Part shown: positions 1 through 5,505 of the stretch, one piece after another
Numbering within the stretch: the stretch's first letter is position 1
Layout of the letters: the number at the start of each line of letters is the position of its first letter
Origin: CAZBBC01 sp964489835
Lineage (GTDB): Bacteria > Calditrichota > Calditrichia > JAJRVZ01
Reading direction: 5' to 3'
Assembly (NCBI GenBank): GCA_964489835.1
Contig: CAZBBC010000213.1
Span: forward strand, 1 to 5,919
DNA length: 5,919 nt
Made by a program: the position numbers and the translations under genes
The notes under the pieces: model-generated
Database searches by the model: none
Seen by the model: only the letters and a program-made list of their open reading frames with translations
What the model was told of the DNA's origin: nothing

Positions 1-61
1 ATAAGGTATAAGGTATAAGGTATAAGGTATAAGGTATAAGGTATAAGGTATAAGGTATAAG
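1..61 (+). repeat. Perfect heptamer tandem array (ATAAGGT)n, copy 1
   Basis: Eight uninterrupted ATAAGGT units plus ATAAG fill the first 61 bases with no mismatch. The array touches the window edge, so its full length is unknown. A second array of the same unit and orientation lies at 1641-1698, and both are followed by a related 50-base flank. This makes it part of a dispersed composite repeat and not an isolated microsatellite. There are no unique spacers, so it is not a CRISPR. A 7-base unit shifts reading frame with each gain or loss, but no gene is seen to read through this copy. Confidence 0.97.
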
Positions 62-111
62 AAAAATTTGTTTTTTTAAATAATAATATCAATAGGCAGT
101 TCCCAATTCCC
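62..111 (+). repeat. AT-rich flank of composite repeat, copy 1
   Basis: These 50 bases align without gaps to 1699-1748, the segment directly after the second heptamer array, with 12 mismatches by hand count (about 76% identity). The best-kept blocks are TCAATAG near the middle and AATTCCC at the end. Because both heptamer arrays carry this flank at the same distance, the repeated unit is array plus flank. No coding potential is seen. Confidence 0.85.
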
Positions 112-264
112 ATATACCTTATACCTTATACCTCGATACCCCTTCACCTTATATCTCAATCCCAATTCCCATATACCTTATACCCTATACCCTTATACCC
201 CTTAAACCATAACCCCAATTCCAAATTCCCTTATACCTTATACCACATACCCTATACCCTTCGA
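102..264 (+). repeat. Higher-order tandem repeat of inverted heptamer (ACCTTAT-like)
   Basis: Three units begin with CCCAATT at 102, 161 and 214, giving periods of about 59 and 53 bases. Each continues into degenerate runs of TATACCT or TATACCC, the reverse complement of the heptamer at 1-61. The first 24 bases of units one and two are identical; unit three is more diverged. The block ends just before the stop codon of mtaB at 282. With the forward array at 1-61 it forms a large inverted arrangement. No gene lies in 1-281, so this is the non-coding region 3' of mtaB. Confidence 0.85.
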
Positions 265-281
265 GCACAGAGACCGTACCC

Positions 282-1568
282 CTACATTAAAACGCCCACC
301 AACCGTTCCTCATCCGCCTCTGTCAAATGAACCGGGATAATCCTATTGTGTAATTCTTTTTCACTTTCAACTGCGACATTTATATAATTCGAGGTATAGC
401 CATACCAGAAACCGTCGCTTTTTTTTTGTTCCAGCAAAACGGGCATCTGCCTTCCGACAAATTGTTCATAGAAGGCTCGTCTTTTTCTTCTTCCCTGTTC
501 GGTCAAAATTAGTGATCTGTTTTTCTTTTGATGATGATCCACTTTAGCGGTCATGCGATAGGAACCGGTTCCCTTCCGGTCAGAGTATGAAAACACATGA
601 TAATAGGCAATCGGCAGATCTGCCAGAAACTTTTTTGTATGGGTAAAAGAAACGTCATCTTCTGATGGAAACCCGACCATCACATCTGTCCCGATGCCTA
701 TACCGGGAACCATTTTATATACAAAATCAATAAATTTCGCATACTCAGCGGCCGTGTGTTTTCGGCGCATCAGTTTGAGGATATGATCATCTCCGCTTTG
801 CAAAGGTATATGAAGGTGCTTGCATATTTTTTCAGAATCTGCCATTAATCTGATTACTTCCGCCGGAATAGTCGTTGGCTCGATGGAAGATATTCTGATA
901 CGTCTCAGGTCATTAATTTTTTCCAGTTCTTTTAAAACCGTAAGAACGGTATTTTCTTCACAATGATAAGTTCCGATATTAACGCCTGTCAATACTAATT
1001 CCTGATGTCCCAGATCAACTAATTTTTTCGCCTCGCGAATAATATCATCAAATTTCCTGCTTCTGGCCGGACCGCGGGCGGTGGGAATGATACAAAAACT
1101 GCAGACAAAATTACATCCATCCTGAATTTTTAGATTTGCCCGGGTAGAATTATCATACAGACCGTAGCTTTCAATCGTAAATTCATCCCTACTAATTTTT
1201 GATGAATGGATTACCAGTGGCTGTTTCTGCTTTTCAACGCCATTGATATAATCGGCGATCTGAAGTTTATGCTCATTGCCGATGATTAAATCTACACCGG
1301 GAATCTTACGTATCGTATCCACAGCCATTTGTGCATAGCAGCCAACAACGGCAATAAAAGTGTCCGGATCGCGGCGGAGAGCTCTGCGAACAGCCTGACG
1401 ACATTTTGCATCAGCCTGTTCCGTGACCGTACAGGTATTAATAACCGTGATTTCAACGGGCTTACCAAATTCGGTGATTTCAAATCCTGAACTCTTTAAT
1501 GACTTGGCCATAATGGCCGTTTCAGCCTGATTTAAACGACACCCCAATGTATAAAAACTGACTTTCAA
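282..1568 (-). CDS. mtaB: tRNA t6A37 methylthiotransferase MtaB (radical SAM)
   Basis: This cytoplasmic enzyme adds a methylthio group to N6-threonylcarbamoyl-adenosine 37 of ANN-decoding tRNAs, using SAM and two [4Fe-4S] clusters. The predicted protein has 428 residues, normal for the family. An N-terminal methylthiotransferase domain opens with TLGCRLNQAE and supplies Cys10, Cys46 and Cys77 for the auxiliary cluster. The radical-SAM motif is Cys152-x3-Cys156-x2-Cys159 in QDGCNFVCSFCIIPTARG, which points to MtaB and away from MiaB or RimO. IGTDVMVGFPSED and HIPLQSGDD follow, with a C-terminal TRAM-like RNA-binding region from about residue 375. The frame stays open upstream to 1742, but that part is heptamer repeat and its flank. 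I chose TTG at 1568 because homology begins there and GGAG lies 10 bases upstream. The stop is TAG at 284-282. It is divergent from the hypE-hypD operon and probably unrelated in function. Confidence 0.93.
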   Translation of the reverse strand: MKVSFYTLGCRLNQAETAIMAKSLKSSGFEITEFGKPVEITVINTCTVTEQADAKCRQAVRRALRRDPDTFIAVVGCYAQMAVDTIRKIPGVDLIIGNEHKLQIADYINGVEKQKQPLVIHSSKISRDEFTIESYGLYDNSTRANLKIQDGCNFVCSFCIIPTARGPARSRKFDDIIREAKKLVDLGHQELVLTGVNIGTYHCEENTVLTVLKELEKINDLRRIRISSIEPTTIPAEVIRLMADSEKICKHLHIPLQSGDDHILKLMRRKHTAAEYAKFIDFVYKMVPGIGIGTDVMVGFPSEDDVSFTHTKKFLADLPIAYYHVFSYSDRKGTGSYRMTAKVDHHQKKNRSLILTEQGRRKRRAFYEQFVGRQMPVLLEQKKSDGFWYGYTSNYINVAVESEKELHNRIIPVHLTEADEERLVGVLM

Positions 1569-1578
1569 TCGTAATATT

Positions 1579-1582
1579 CTCC
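1579..1582 (-). promoter_or_regulatory. Probable ribosome binding site of mtaB (GGAG)
   Basis: On the minus strand GGAG is followed by 10 bases and then TTG at 1568-1566. The next in-frame candidate, ATG at 1607-1605, has no purine-rich sequence at a usable distance. This site therefore decides the start in favour of TTG. The spacing is slightly long. Confidence 0.55.
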
Positions 1583-1640
1583 AAAATACCAGGTTTAATT
1601 TAGGCATCCGGGCTGCAGAATTCAAATCTGGACAGGAGAG

Positions 1641-1698
1641 AGGTATAAGGTATAAGGTATAAGGTATAAGGTATAAGGTATAAGGTATAAGGTATAAG
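1641..1698 (+). repeat. Perfect heptamer tandem array (ATAAGGT)n, copy 2
   Basis: AGGT, seven perfect ATAAGGT units and ATAAG make 58 bases without mismatch, in the same orientation as the array at 1-61. It lies 73-130 bases upstream of the probable mtaB start, so it would fall in the mtaB leader or promoter. Read on the minus strand it is open in the mtaB frame and would encode a repeating YTLYLIP peptide. That reading is probably not translated, because conserved protein sequence starts only at 1568. Changes in unit number could still alter mtaB expression. Confidence 0.97.
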
Positions 1699-1748
1699 GA
1701 AATTTTACTTCTTTTTATAATCATGTCAATAGCCAATTCCAAATTCCC
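1699..1748 (+). repeat. AT-rich flank of composite repeat, copy 2
   Basis: This is the ungapped counterpart of 62-111 (12 mismatches in 50 by hand), directly after the second heptamer array. In copy 1 the matching flank runs straight into inverted heptamer units. Here it runs into a foldable segment, and inverted-heptamer-like sequence resumes only near 1846. Confidence 0.85.
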
Positions 1749-1846
1749 CCGATATAATACGCTATCCTCCGTGTCGAAGACCCCGTCTTACGGGGCTGAC
1801 ATATCGGGACTAAATCCTCCATGATTTAGCAAGTTCCCTAGTCCCG
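1748..1846 (+). other. Foldable intergenic element with nested inverted repeats
   Basis: Several dyads pack into about 100 bases. CCCGATAT (1748-1755) pairs with ATATCGGG (1801-1808). CCCCGT (1781-1786) pairs with ACGGGG (1790-1795) across a 3-base loop, and TGTC and GACA extend that stem outside small bulges. CGGGACTA (1805-1812) pairs exactly with TAGTCCCG (1839-1846). Inside it CTAAATC (1810-1816) pairs with GATTTAG (1823-1829). Some pairings exclude each other. The segment is richer in GC than its surroundings and sits where the composite repeat should continue, so it may be an inserted palindromic repeat. No uridine tract follows the stems, so I do not call a terminator. No target-site duplication was identified. 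Confidence 0.6.
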
Positions 1847-1920
1847 TATACCCTATATCCCTATACCTTATTCCTAAATCCTAATTCCAAATTCCAAGTT
1901 ACTAATTCCCTACACCTAAT
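1846..1920 (+). repeat. Degenerate ACCTTAT-like and ATTCC-rich repeat tract
   Basis: GTATACCCTATATCCC and TATACCTTAT (1862-1871) are degenerate inverted-heptamer units. They are followed by AATTCCAAATTCC-like sequence with further TAATTCC pieces. The same kinds of sequence occur at 102-264 and 5201-5263. Nothing here looks coding. It lies between the foldable element and the presumed hypE promoter region. Confidence 0.65.
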
Positions 1921-1935
1921 ATTTCCGATTATAGT

Positions 1936-1963
1936 TTTTGTATTTTTTATTTTGTATTTTTTA
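1936..1963 (+). repeat. Two perfect 14-base T-rich direct repeats
   Basis: TTTTGTATTTTTTA occurs twice end to end (1936-1949 and 1950-1963), just upstream of the hypE-hypD operon. Such a T-rich tract could act as a promoter upstream element or bend DNA, but I cannot see a convincing -35/-10 pair. TATAGT at 1930-1935 is a possible -10 hexamer without a matching -35. Confidence 0.6.
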
Positions 1964-1975
1964 TTCAATCTTAAA

Positions 1976-1989
1976 CGTCTAAGCAGACG
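1976..1989 (+). promoter_or_regulatory. Small dyad CGTCT-AAGC-AGACG upstream of hypE
   Basis: A perfect 5-base inverted repeat with a 4-base centre lies 18 bases before the hypE ATG. It could be an operator half-site pair or a short RNA hairpin in the leader. Its position suits control of hydroxyproline use, but the arms are short enough to arise by chance and I do not recognise a regulator motif. Confidence 0.3.
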
Positions 1990-2007
1990 AAACAATTGAC
2001 AACCGTT

Positions 2008-2808
2008 ATGGTTAAAGGTATCATTTTCGATATTAAACGTTTTGCCTTGCATGATGGTCCGGGCATCCGCACAGCGATCTTTTTGAAGGGATGTGCTGCC
2101 AGTTGCTGGTGGTGTCATAATCCGGAAAGCCAGTCAGAAGGCATTGAAAAAGCGATCCGTAGGAATGTTTTTGATGGCTGTATATTCGAGGAAGAAGAAA
2201 ACGTAGGGAGAGAGATTACCGTTGATGAAGTAATGGCTGAGATCACCAAAGATGTTGTTTTTTATAATGAATCCGGCGGCGGGGTTACTTTCTCCGGTGG
2301 AGAACCTTTGGTACAGGCAAATTTTTTGGGTGAGGTATTAAACCGCTGCCATAAACAGGGCATTCATACGACTCTGGACACCACCGGTTATGCAGCGGCA
2401 AATATATTTGAATCCATCATACCCAGGGTGGATCTGTTTCTTTATGATCTGAAATTTATTGATGAGTCCCTGCATCAAAAATATACCGGGGTTTCTAATG
2501 AAAATATCCTTAATAATTTACACTCGTTAATCCGGAACCAAAAACCCATTATCATAAGATTTCCGGTTATTCCGGGGATAACAGATGATAAACTAAATAT
2601 AGAAGCCCTTTTATCATATATAGCAGAAATAAAAACAAGTCTTCTGGGAATAGATCTTCTACCCTATCATAAAATCGCCGGGCATAAATACACGAAATTA
2701 CAGAAGGAAAATTTAATGACCGGCACCAAAGAACCTTCAAAGGCATCAATGGAAAGAATGAAGGGCCTGTTTGAAAAAAGCGGACTGCCCGTAAAAATCG
2801 GAGGATAA
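2008..2808 (+). CDS. hypE: Glycyl-radical enzyme activating protein, probable HypD activase
   Basis: This radical-SAM enzyme cleaves S-adenosylmethionine and abstracts hydrogen from the conserved glycine of its partner, here almost certainly HypD encoded 1 base downstream. From the ATG the protein has 266 residues. It opens with GIIFDIKRFALHDGPGIRT, typical of this family. The cluster motif is Cys29-x3-Cys33-x2-Cys36 in KGCAASCWWCHNPES, followed by the SAM-binding SGGGVTFSGGEP (about residues 89-100). Between HNPES and ITVDEVM there are only about 30 residues with one cysteine, so the ferredoxin-like insert with extra [4Fe-4S] clusters found in many such activases is absent. An in-frame TTG at 1996 would add four residues, but the family usually starts near M-x-K/R-G. 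Neither start has a clear Shine-Dalgarno sequence. Activase function is well supported; the name hypE rests on the neighbour. Confidence 0.9.
   Translation: MVKGIIFDIKRFALHDGPGIRTAIFLKGCAASCWWCHNPESQSEGIEKAIRRNVFDGCIFEEEENVGREITVDEVMAEITKDVVFYNESGGGVTFSGGEPLVQANFLGEVLNRCHKQGIHTTLDTTGYAAANIFESIIPRVDLFLYDLKFIDESLHQKYTGVSNENILNNLHSLIRNQKPIIIRFPVIPGITDDKLNIEALLSYIAEIKTSLLGIDLLPYHKIAGHKYTKLQKENLMTGTKEPSKASMERMKGLFEKSGLPVKIGG
2800..2804 (+). promoter_or_regulatory. Ribosome binding site of hypD inside hypE
   Basis: GGAGG lies within the last two glycine codons of hypE, 5 bases before the hypD ATG at 2810. The hypE stop codon TAA (2806-2808) falls between the site and the start. This suggests translational coupling of activase and enzyme and fixes the hypD start. 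Confidence 0.85.
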
Positions 2809-2809
2809 T

Positions 2810-5170
2810 ATGAACGCTCGAATCCGTCAATTGAGGGCACAAAGTTTACGGGCTGTTAATCGTCTGTCTCCGGAGCGTGCGCAATTGGTAACCAAATTCT
2901 ATAAAAGCGATCAGGCCGCGCAGGTCTCAATTCCCGTTAAGAGAGCATTAACACTGAAATATATTCTTGAACATAAAAAAATTTGTATTAATGATGGTGA
3001 ACTTATTGTGGGCGAACGGGGGCCGGCACCGAAAGCCACACCCACCTATCCGGAAATTTGTCTCCACTCCCTTAAGGATCTTGAGATCCTGGATTCACGC
3101 CCGAAAGTATCATTTAAAGTCGACGCAAGAACTAAAAGGATCTATAAAGAAGAAATTATTCCTTTCTGGAAGAATAAGACCCAGAGGGATAGAATATTTA
3201 CTGCTATGGACGAAAATTGGATCGCATCCTATCATGCCGGTATATTCACCGAATTTCAGGAGCAAAGAGCACCGGGTCATACGGTTTGTGGTAACAAAAT
3301 CTATACCAGAGGTTTAGCTGATCTTAAAAAGGATATTCAGAATACCCTGAAAAATCTTGATTTCTATAACAATCACCAGGCCCTCAATAAACGTGAAGAA
3401 TTAAAAGCGATGACAATCGCCGCTGATGCTCTGATTCTTTTTGCCAAACGACATGTCAGGGCGCTTAAAGAGCTCGCCAAAACTGAGAAAAATTCGCACA
3501 GGAAAAAAGAGCTGCTGGCCATGTCCCGCATCTGTGAGCGTGTACCGGAGTCAGCCCCGTTAACATTTCACGAAGCTCTTCAACATTATTGGTTTATTCA
3601 TCTGGCAGTGATCACGGAACTGAATCCCTGGGATTCTTTTAATCCAGGAAGACTGGATCAGCATCTGTTTCCATTCTATCGCAGAGACCTGCGGAATGGA
3701 ACCTTAACCAAAACCGCTGCTATTGAATTATTGCAGGCATTCTGGATAAAATTCAACAATCATCCGGCCCCACCAAAAATCGGTATTACAGCCAAAGAGA
3801 GTAATACTTACACGGACTTTTGTTTGATAAACATCGGCGGATTAAAAGCGAATGGTTCCAATGCCGTGAATGAATTATCGTATATCCTGCTTGATGTCAT
3901 TGAGGAAATGCGTCTGTTACAGCCCAGTTCCATGGTTCAGATCAGTAAGAAGAATCCGGATCATTTACTCAAACAGGCAACAAATATCATTAAAACCGGA
4001 TATGGACAGCCCTCTATTTTTAATACGGATGCGATCATTCAGGAATTGACCGCTCAGGGAAAAACGATCCAAGATGCCCGAAACGGTGGCGCCAGCGGTT
4101 GTGTGGAAGCCGGCGCCTTTGGGACGGAAAGTTATATTCTTACCGGTTATTTCAATCTGGTAAAAGTTTTCGAAATCACTCTTTATAATGGCGTGGATCC
4201 CCGTACGGGTCGTTGTATCGGTTTGCGAACCGGCCAAATCGATCAATTGACCACTTTTAAGAAGTTGTTAGAGGCGTTCAGAAAGCAGGTCAAACACTTC
4301 GTAGATATTAAGATAAAAGGCAATAATATTATTGACCGGATTTATGCCGATTATATGCCGGTACCCTTTCTTTCATTACTCATCGATGACTGTATTGCCA
4401 ATGCTACCGACTACAATGCCGGTGGTGCCAGGTATAATACCAGTTATATACAAGGTGTGGGCATGGGCAGCTTAACAGATATCCTGACTGCCATTAAATA
4501 CAATATATATGACCAAAAGAAATTCACGATGAACAAACTTCTGGAAGCCCTGGCGGCCAATTTTAAAGGATTCGAATCTATCCGAAATCAATTACTCTTT
4601 CACACCCCCAAATATGGGAATGATGACGACTATGCCGATCAAAATGCAAGGGAAATATTTCAGATCTTTTATGATTCCATTAACGGCCGGCCCACGATTA
4701 AAGGCGGGACATTCAGGATTAATCTTTTGCCCACAACCTCCCATGTATATTTCGGGAGTGTTATTGGTGCAACAGCGGACGGACGCCGGGCGAAACAACC
4801 CTTATCAGAGGGTATATCCCCGGTACAGGGAGCAGATACGCAAGGACCCACGGCCGTCGCAAAATCTGCCGCCAAAATTGATCAGTTAAAAACAGGCGGC
4901 ACGCTATTAAACCAGAAACTTTCCCCATCGATGTTTGATAACGAAGAGGGAACCGCAAAACTGGTGTCGTTTATTCGCAGTTATTTCAGAATGAATGGTC
5001 ATCATATACAATTCAATGTCGTTACCACGGATACTTTGAGAGATGCCCAAAAGCATCCGGAAAAATACCGCGATTTAATCGTACGTGTTGCCGGATATAG
5101 CGATTATTTTAACGATCTCGGTAAAGAACTTCAAAATGAGATCATAAAACGTACGGAACAAAAAATATAG
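2810..5170 (+). CDS. hypD: trans-4-hydroxy-L-proline dehydratase (glycyl-radical enzyme)
   Basis: This enzyme removes water from trans-4-hydroxy-L-proline, giving (S)-1-pyrroline-5-carboxylate, which pyrroline-5-carboxylate reductase can turn into proline. The protein has 786 residues, close to the 789 I recall for the Clostridioides difficile enzyme. The thiyl cysteine and base are Cys431 and Glu433 in GGASGCVEAGAFG. The radical glycine is Gly762 in RVAGYSDYF. Other residues fall three positions below those I remember from HypD structures: Phe149, His157 (APGH), Asp275 (WDSF), Ser331, Asp336 and Phe337 (KESNTYTDF), Tyr447 and Thr642. This constant offset, with long similar stretches such as TPKYGNDDDYAD, argues against pyruvate formate-lyase (which has adjacent cysteines), choline lyase and diol dehydratases. 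The gene is complete and coupled to hypE. No proC is adjacent in this window. A related hydroxyproline-type substrate is the main alternative. Confidence 0.92.
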   Translation: MNARIRQLRAQSLRAVNRLSPERAQLVTKFYKSDQAAQVSIPVKRALTLKYILEHKKICINDGELIVGERGPAPKATPTYPEICLHSLKDLEILDSRPKVSFKVDARTKRIYKEEIIPFWKNKTQRDRIFTAMDENWIASYHAGIFTEFQEQRAPGHTVCGNKIYTRGLADLKKDIQNTLKNLDFYNNHQALNKREELKAMTIAADALILFAKRHVRALKELAKTEKNSHRKKELLAMSRICERVPESAPLTFHEALQHYWFIHLAVITELNPWDSFNPGRLDQHLFPFYRRDLRNGTLTKTAAIELLQAFWIKFNNHPAPPKIGITAKESNTYTDFCLINIGGLKANGSNAVNELSYILLDVIEEMRLLQPSSMVQISKKNPDHLLKQATNIIKTGYGQPSIFNTDAIIQELTAQGKTIQDARNGGASGCVEAGAFGTESYILTGYFNLVKVFEITLYNGVDPRTGRCIGLRTGQIDQLTTFKKLLEAFRKQVKHFVDIKIKGNNIIDRIYADYMPVPFLSLLIDDCIANATDYNAGGARYNTSYIQGVGMGSLTDILTAIKYNIYDQKKFTMNKLLEALAANFKGFESIRNQLLFHTPKYGNDDDYADQNAREIFQIFYDSINGRPTIKGGTFRINLLPTTSHVYFGSVIGATADGRRAKQPLSEGISPVQGADTQGPTAVAKSAAKIDQLKTGGTLLNQKLSPSMFDNEEGTAKLVSFIRSYFRMNGHHIQFNVVTTDTLRDAQKHPEKYRDLIVRVAGYSDYFNDLGKELQNEIIKRTEQKI

Positions 5171-5200
5171 TAGATTTATCTTTAATCAATAGCGAATAGA

Positions 5201-5263
5201 AATAAAATCCCAAATCCCAAGCACCAAATAATAAATAAATTCCAAATCCTAATTCCCAAAATC
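5201..5263 (+). repeat. Dispersed AT-rich repeat (CCCAAATCCCAAGCACC type)
   Basis: The tract is built from short near-repeats: ATCCCAAATCCCAAGCACC, then AAATAATAAATAAATTCC, then AAATCCTAATTCCC. It belongs with the ATTCC-rich tracts at 102-264 and 1872-1906. Read on the minus strand it would give peptides such as LGFGIYLLFGAWDLGF. I remember that pattern as a common spurious translation of intergenic repeats in uncultured bacterial genomes. I cannot check this here. Confidence 0.6.
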
Positions 5264-5299
5264 TTTTCCTCCCTCCCACGAAAACATAAATATTGTTAC

Positions 5300-5331
5300 A
5301 ATTGAATCTTTCGATTCTCTCAGATTTAATT
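5300..5331 (+). other. Imperfect inverted repeat, possible hairpin
   Basis: AATTGAATCT (5300-5309) and AGATTTAATT (5322-5331) pair at 9 of 10 positions, with a G-T wobble at the tenth. An overlapping alternative is GAATC-TTTC-GATTC. Both stems are AT-rich and weak, and no T-tract follows, so terminator function is doubtful. Confidence 0.3.
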
Positions 5332-5493
5332 ACAAGCGCCACTAAAATTAAAAAGGTTGCAAAACGTATTTCTGTATGTAAATTTATTGTGCACCGATTA
5401 GTTTCTGTGTTACCTGACAAACACGCGGTAGTTTAAACAACTGAAGCTATTTTAGGTTGGTGCAATTAGGATTATTTATCTGAACTCCCAGTC

Positions 5494-5499
5494 AGGAGG
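5494..5499 (+). promoter_or_regulatory. Ribosome binding site of lipoprotein gene (AGGAGG)
   Basis: A perfect AGGAGG sits 6 bases before the ATG at 5506. The closer ATG at 5502 would be only 2 bases away and its frame stops after ten codons, so 5506 is the start. Confidence 0.85.
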
Positions 5500-5505
5500 T
5501 TATGC

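Larger units (their letters stand above)
5171..5505 (+). other. Intergenic region between hypD and lipoprotein gene
   Basis: There is no supportable gene in these 335 bases. They hold an ATTCC/CCAAAT-type repeat (5201-5263), a weak hairpin (5300-5331) and the leader of the next gene. No strong rho-independent terminator follows hypD. A possible sigma-70-like promoter is TTGCAA (5357-5362), 16 bases, then TAAATT (5379-5384), but both hexamers match consensus only partly. A short plus-strand open stretch of about 48 codons ends near 5435; its product resembles nothing I know. Confidence 0.6.

Noticed and set aside
1..264. CRISPR array
   Set aside because: The repeats are contiguous heptamers and degenerate blocks without unique spacers of uniform length, and no cas gene is present.
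1569..1742. N-terminal extension of MtaB to an upstream ATG (1742 or 1607)
   Set aside because: The extension is heptamer array plus flank, which also occurs in non-coding DNA at 1-111. Family homology begins at 1568, where a GGAG precedes TTG. The ATG at 1607 lacks a ribosome binding site.
1781..1795. Rho-independent terminator at the CCCCGT-CTT-ACGGGG stem
   Set aside because: No T-tract follows on either strand, and the site lies between two divergent genes, where no transcript needs to end.
1996..2007. TTG at 1996 as the hypE start
   Set aside because: It adds only MTTV before the usual MVKGIIFDI start and has no better ribosome binding site than ATG at 2008.
2567..2842. Minus-strand open frame inside the hypE/hypD junction
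   Set aside because: It is antisense to well-conserved coding sequence and shows no family motif; the same holds for the other small frames within mtaB and hypD.
2810..5170. Pyruvate formate-lyase, choline lyase or glycerol/propanediol dehydratase
   Set aside because: There is a single active-site cysteine in GCVEAG, not the adjacent pair of pyruvate formate-lyase, and the KESNTYTDF pocket segment with APGH and WDSF matches HypD.
5142..5420. Minus-strand open frame of 92 codons
   Set aside because: It overlaps the end of hypD and reads through the ATTCC-type repeat, giving low-complexity peptide with no recognisable domain.
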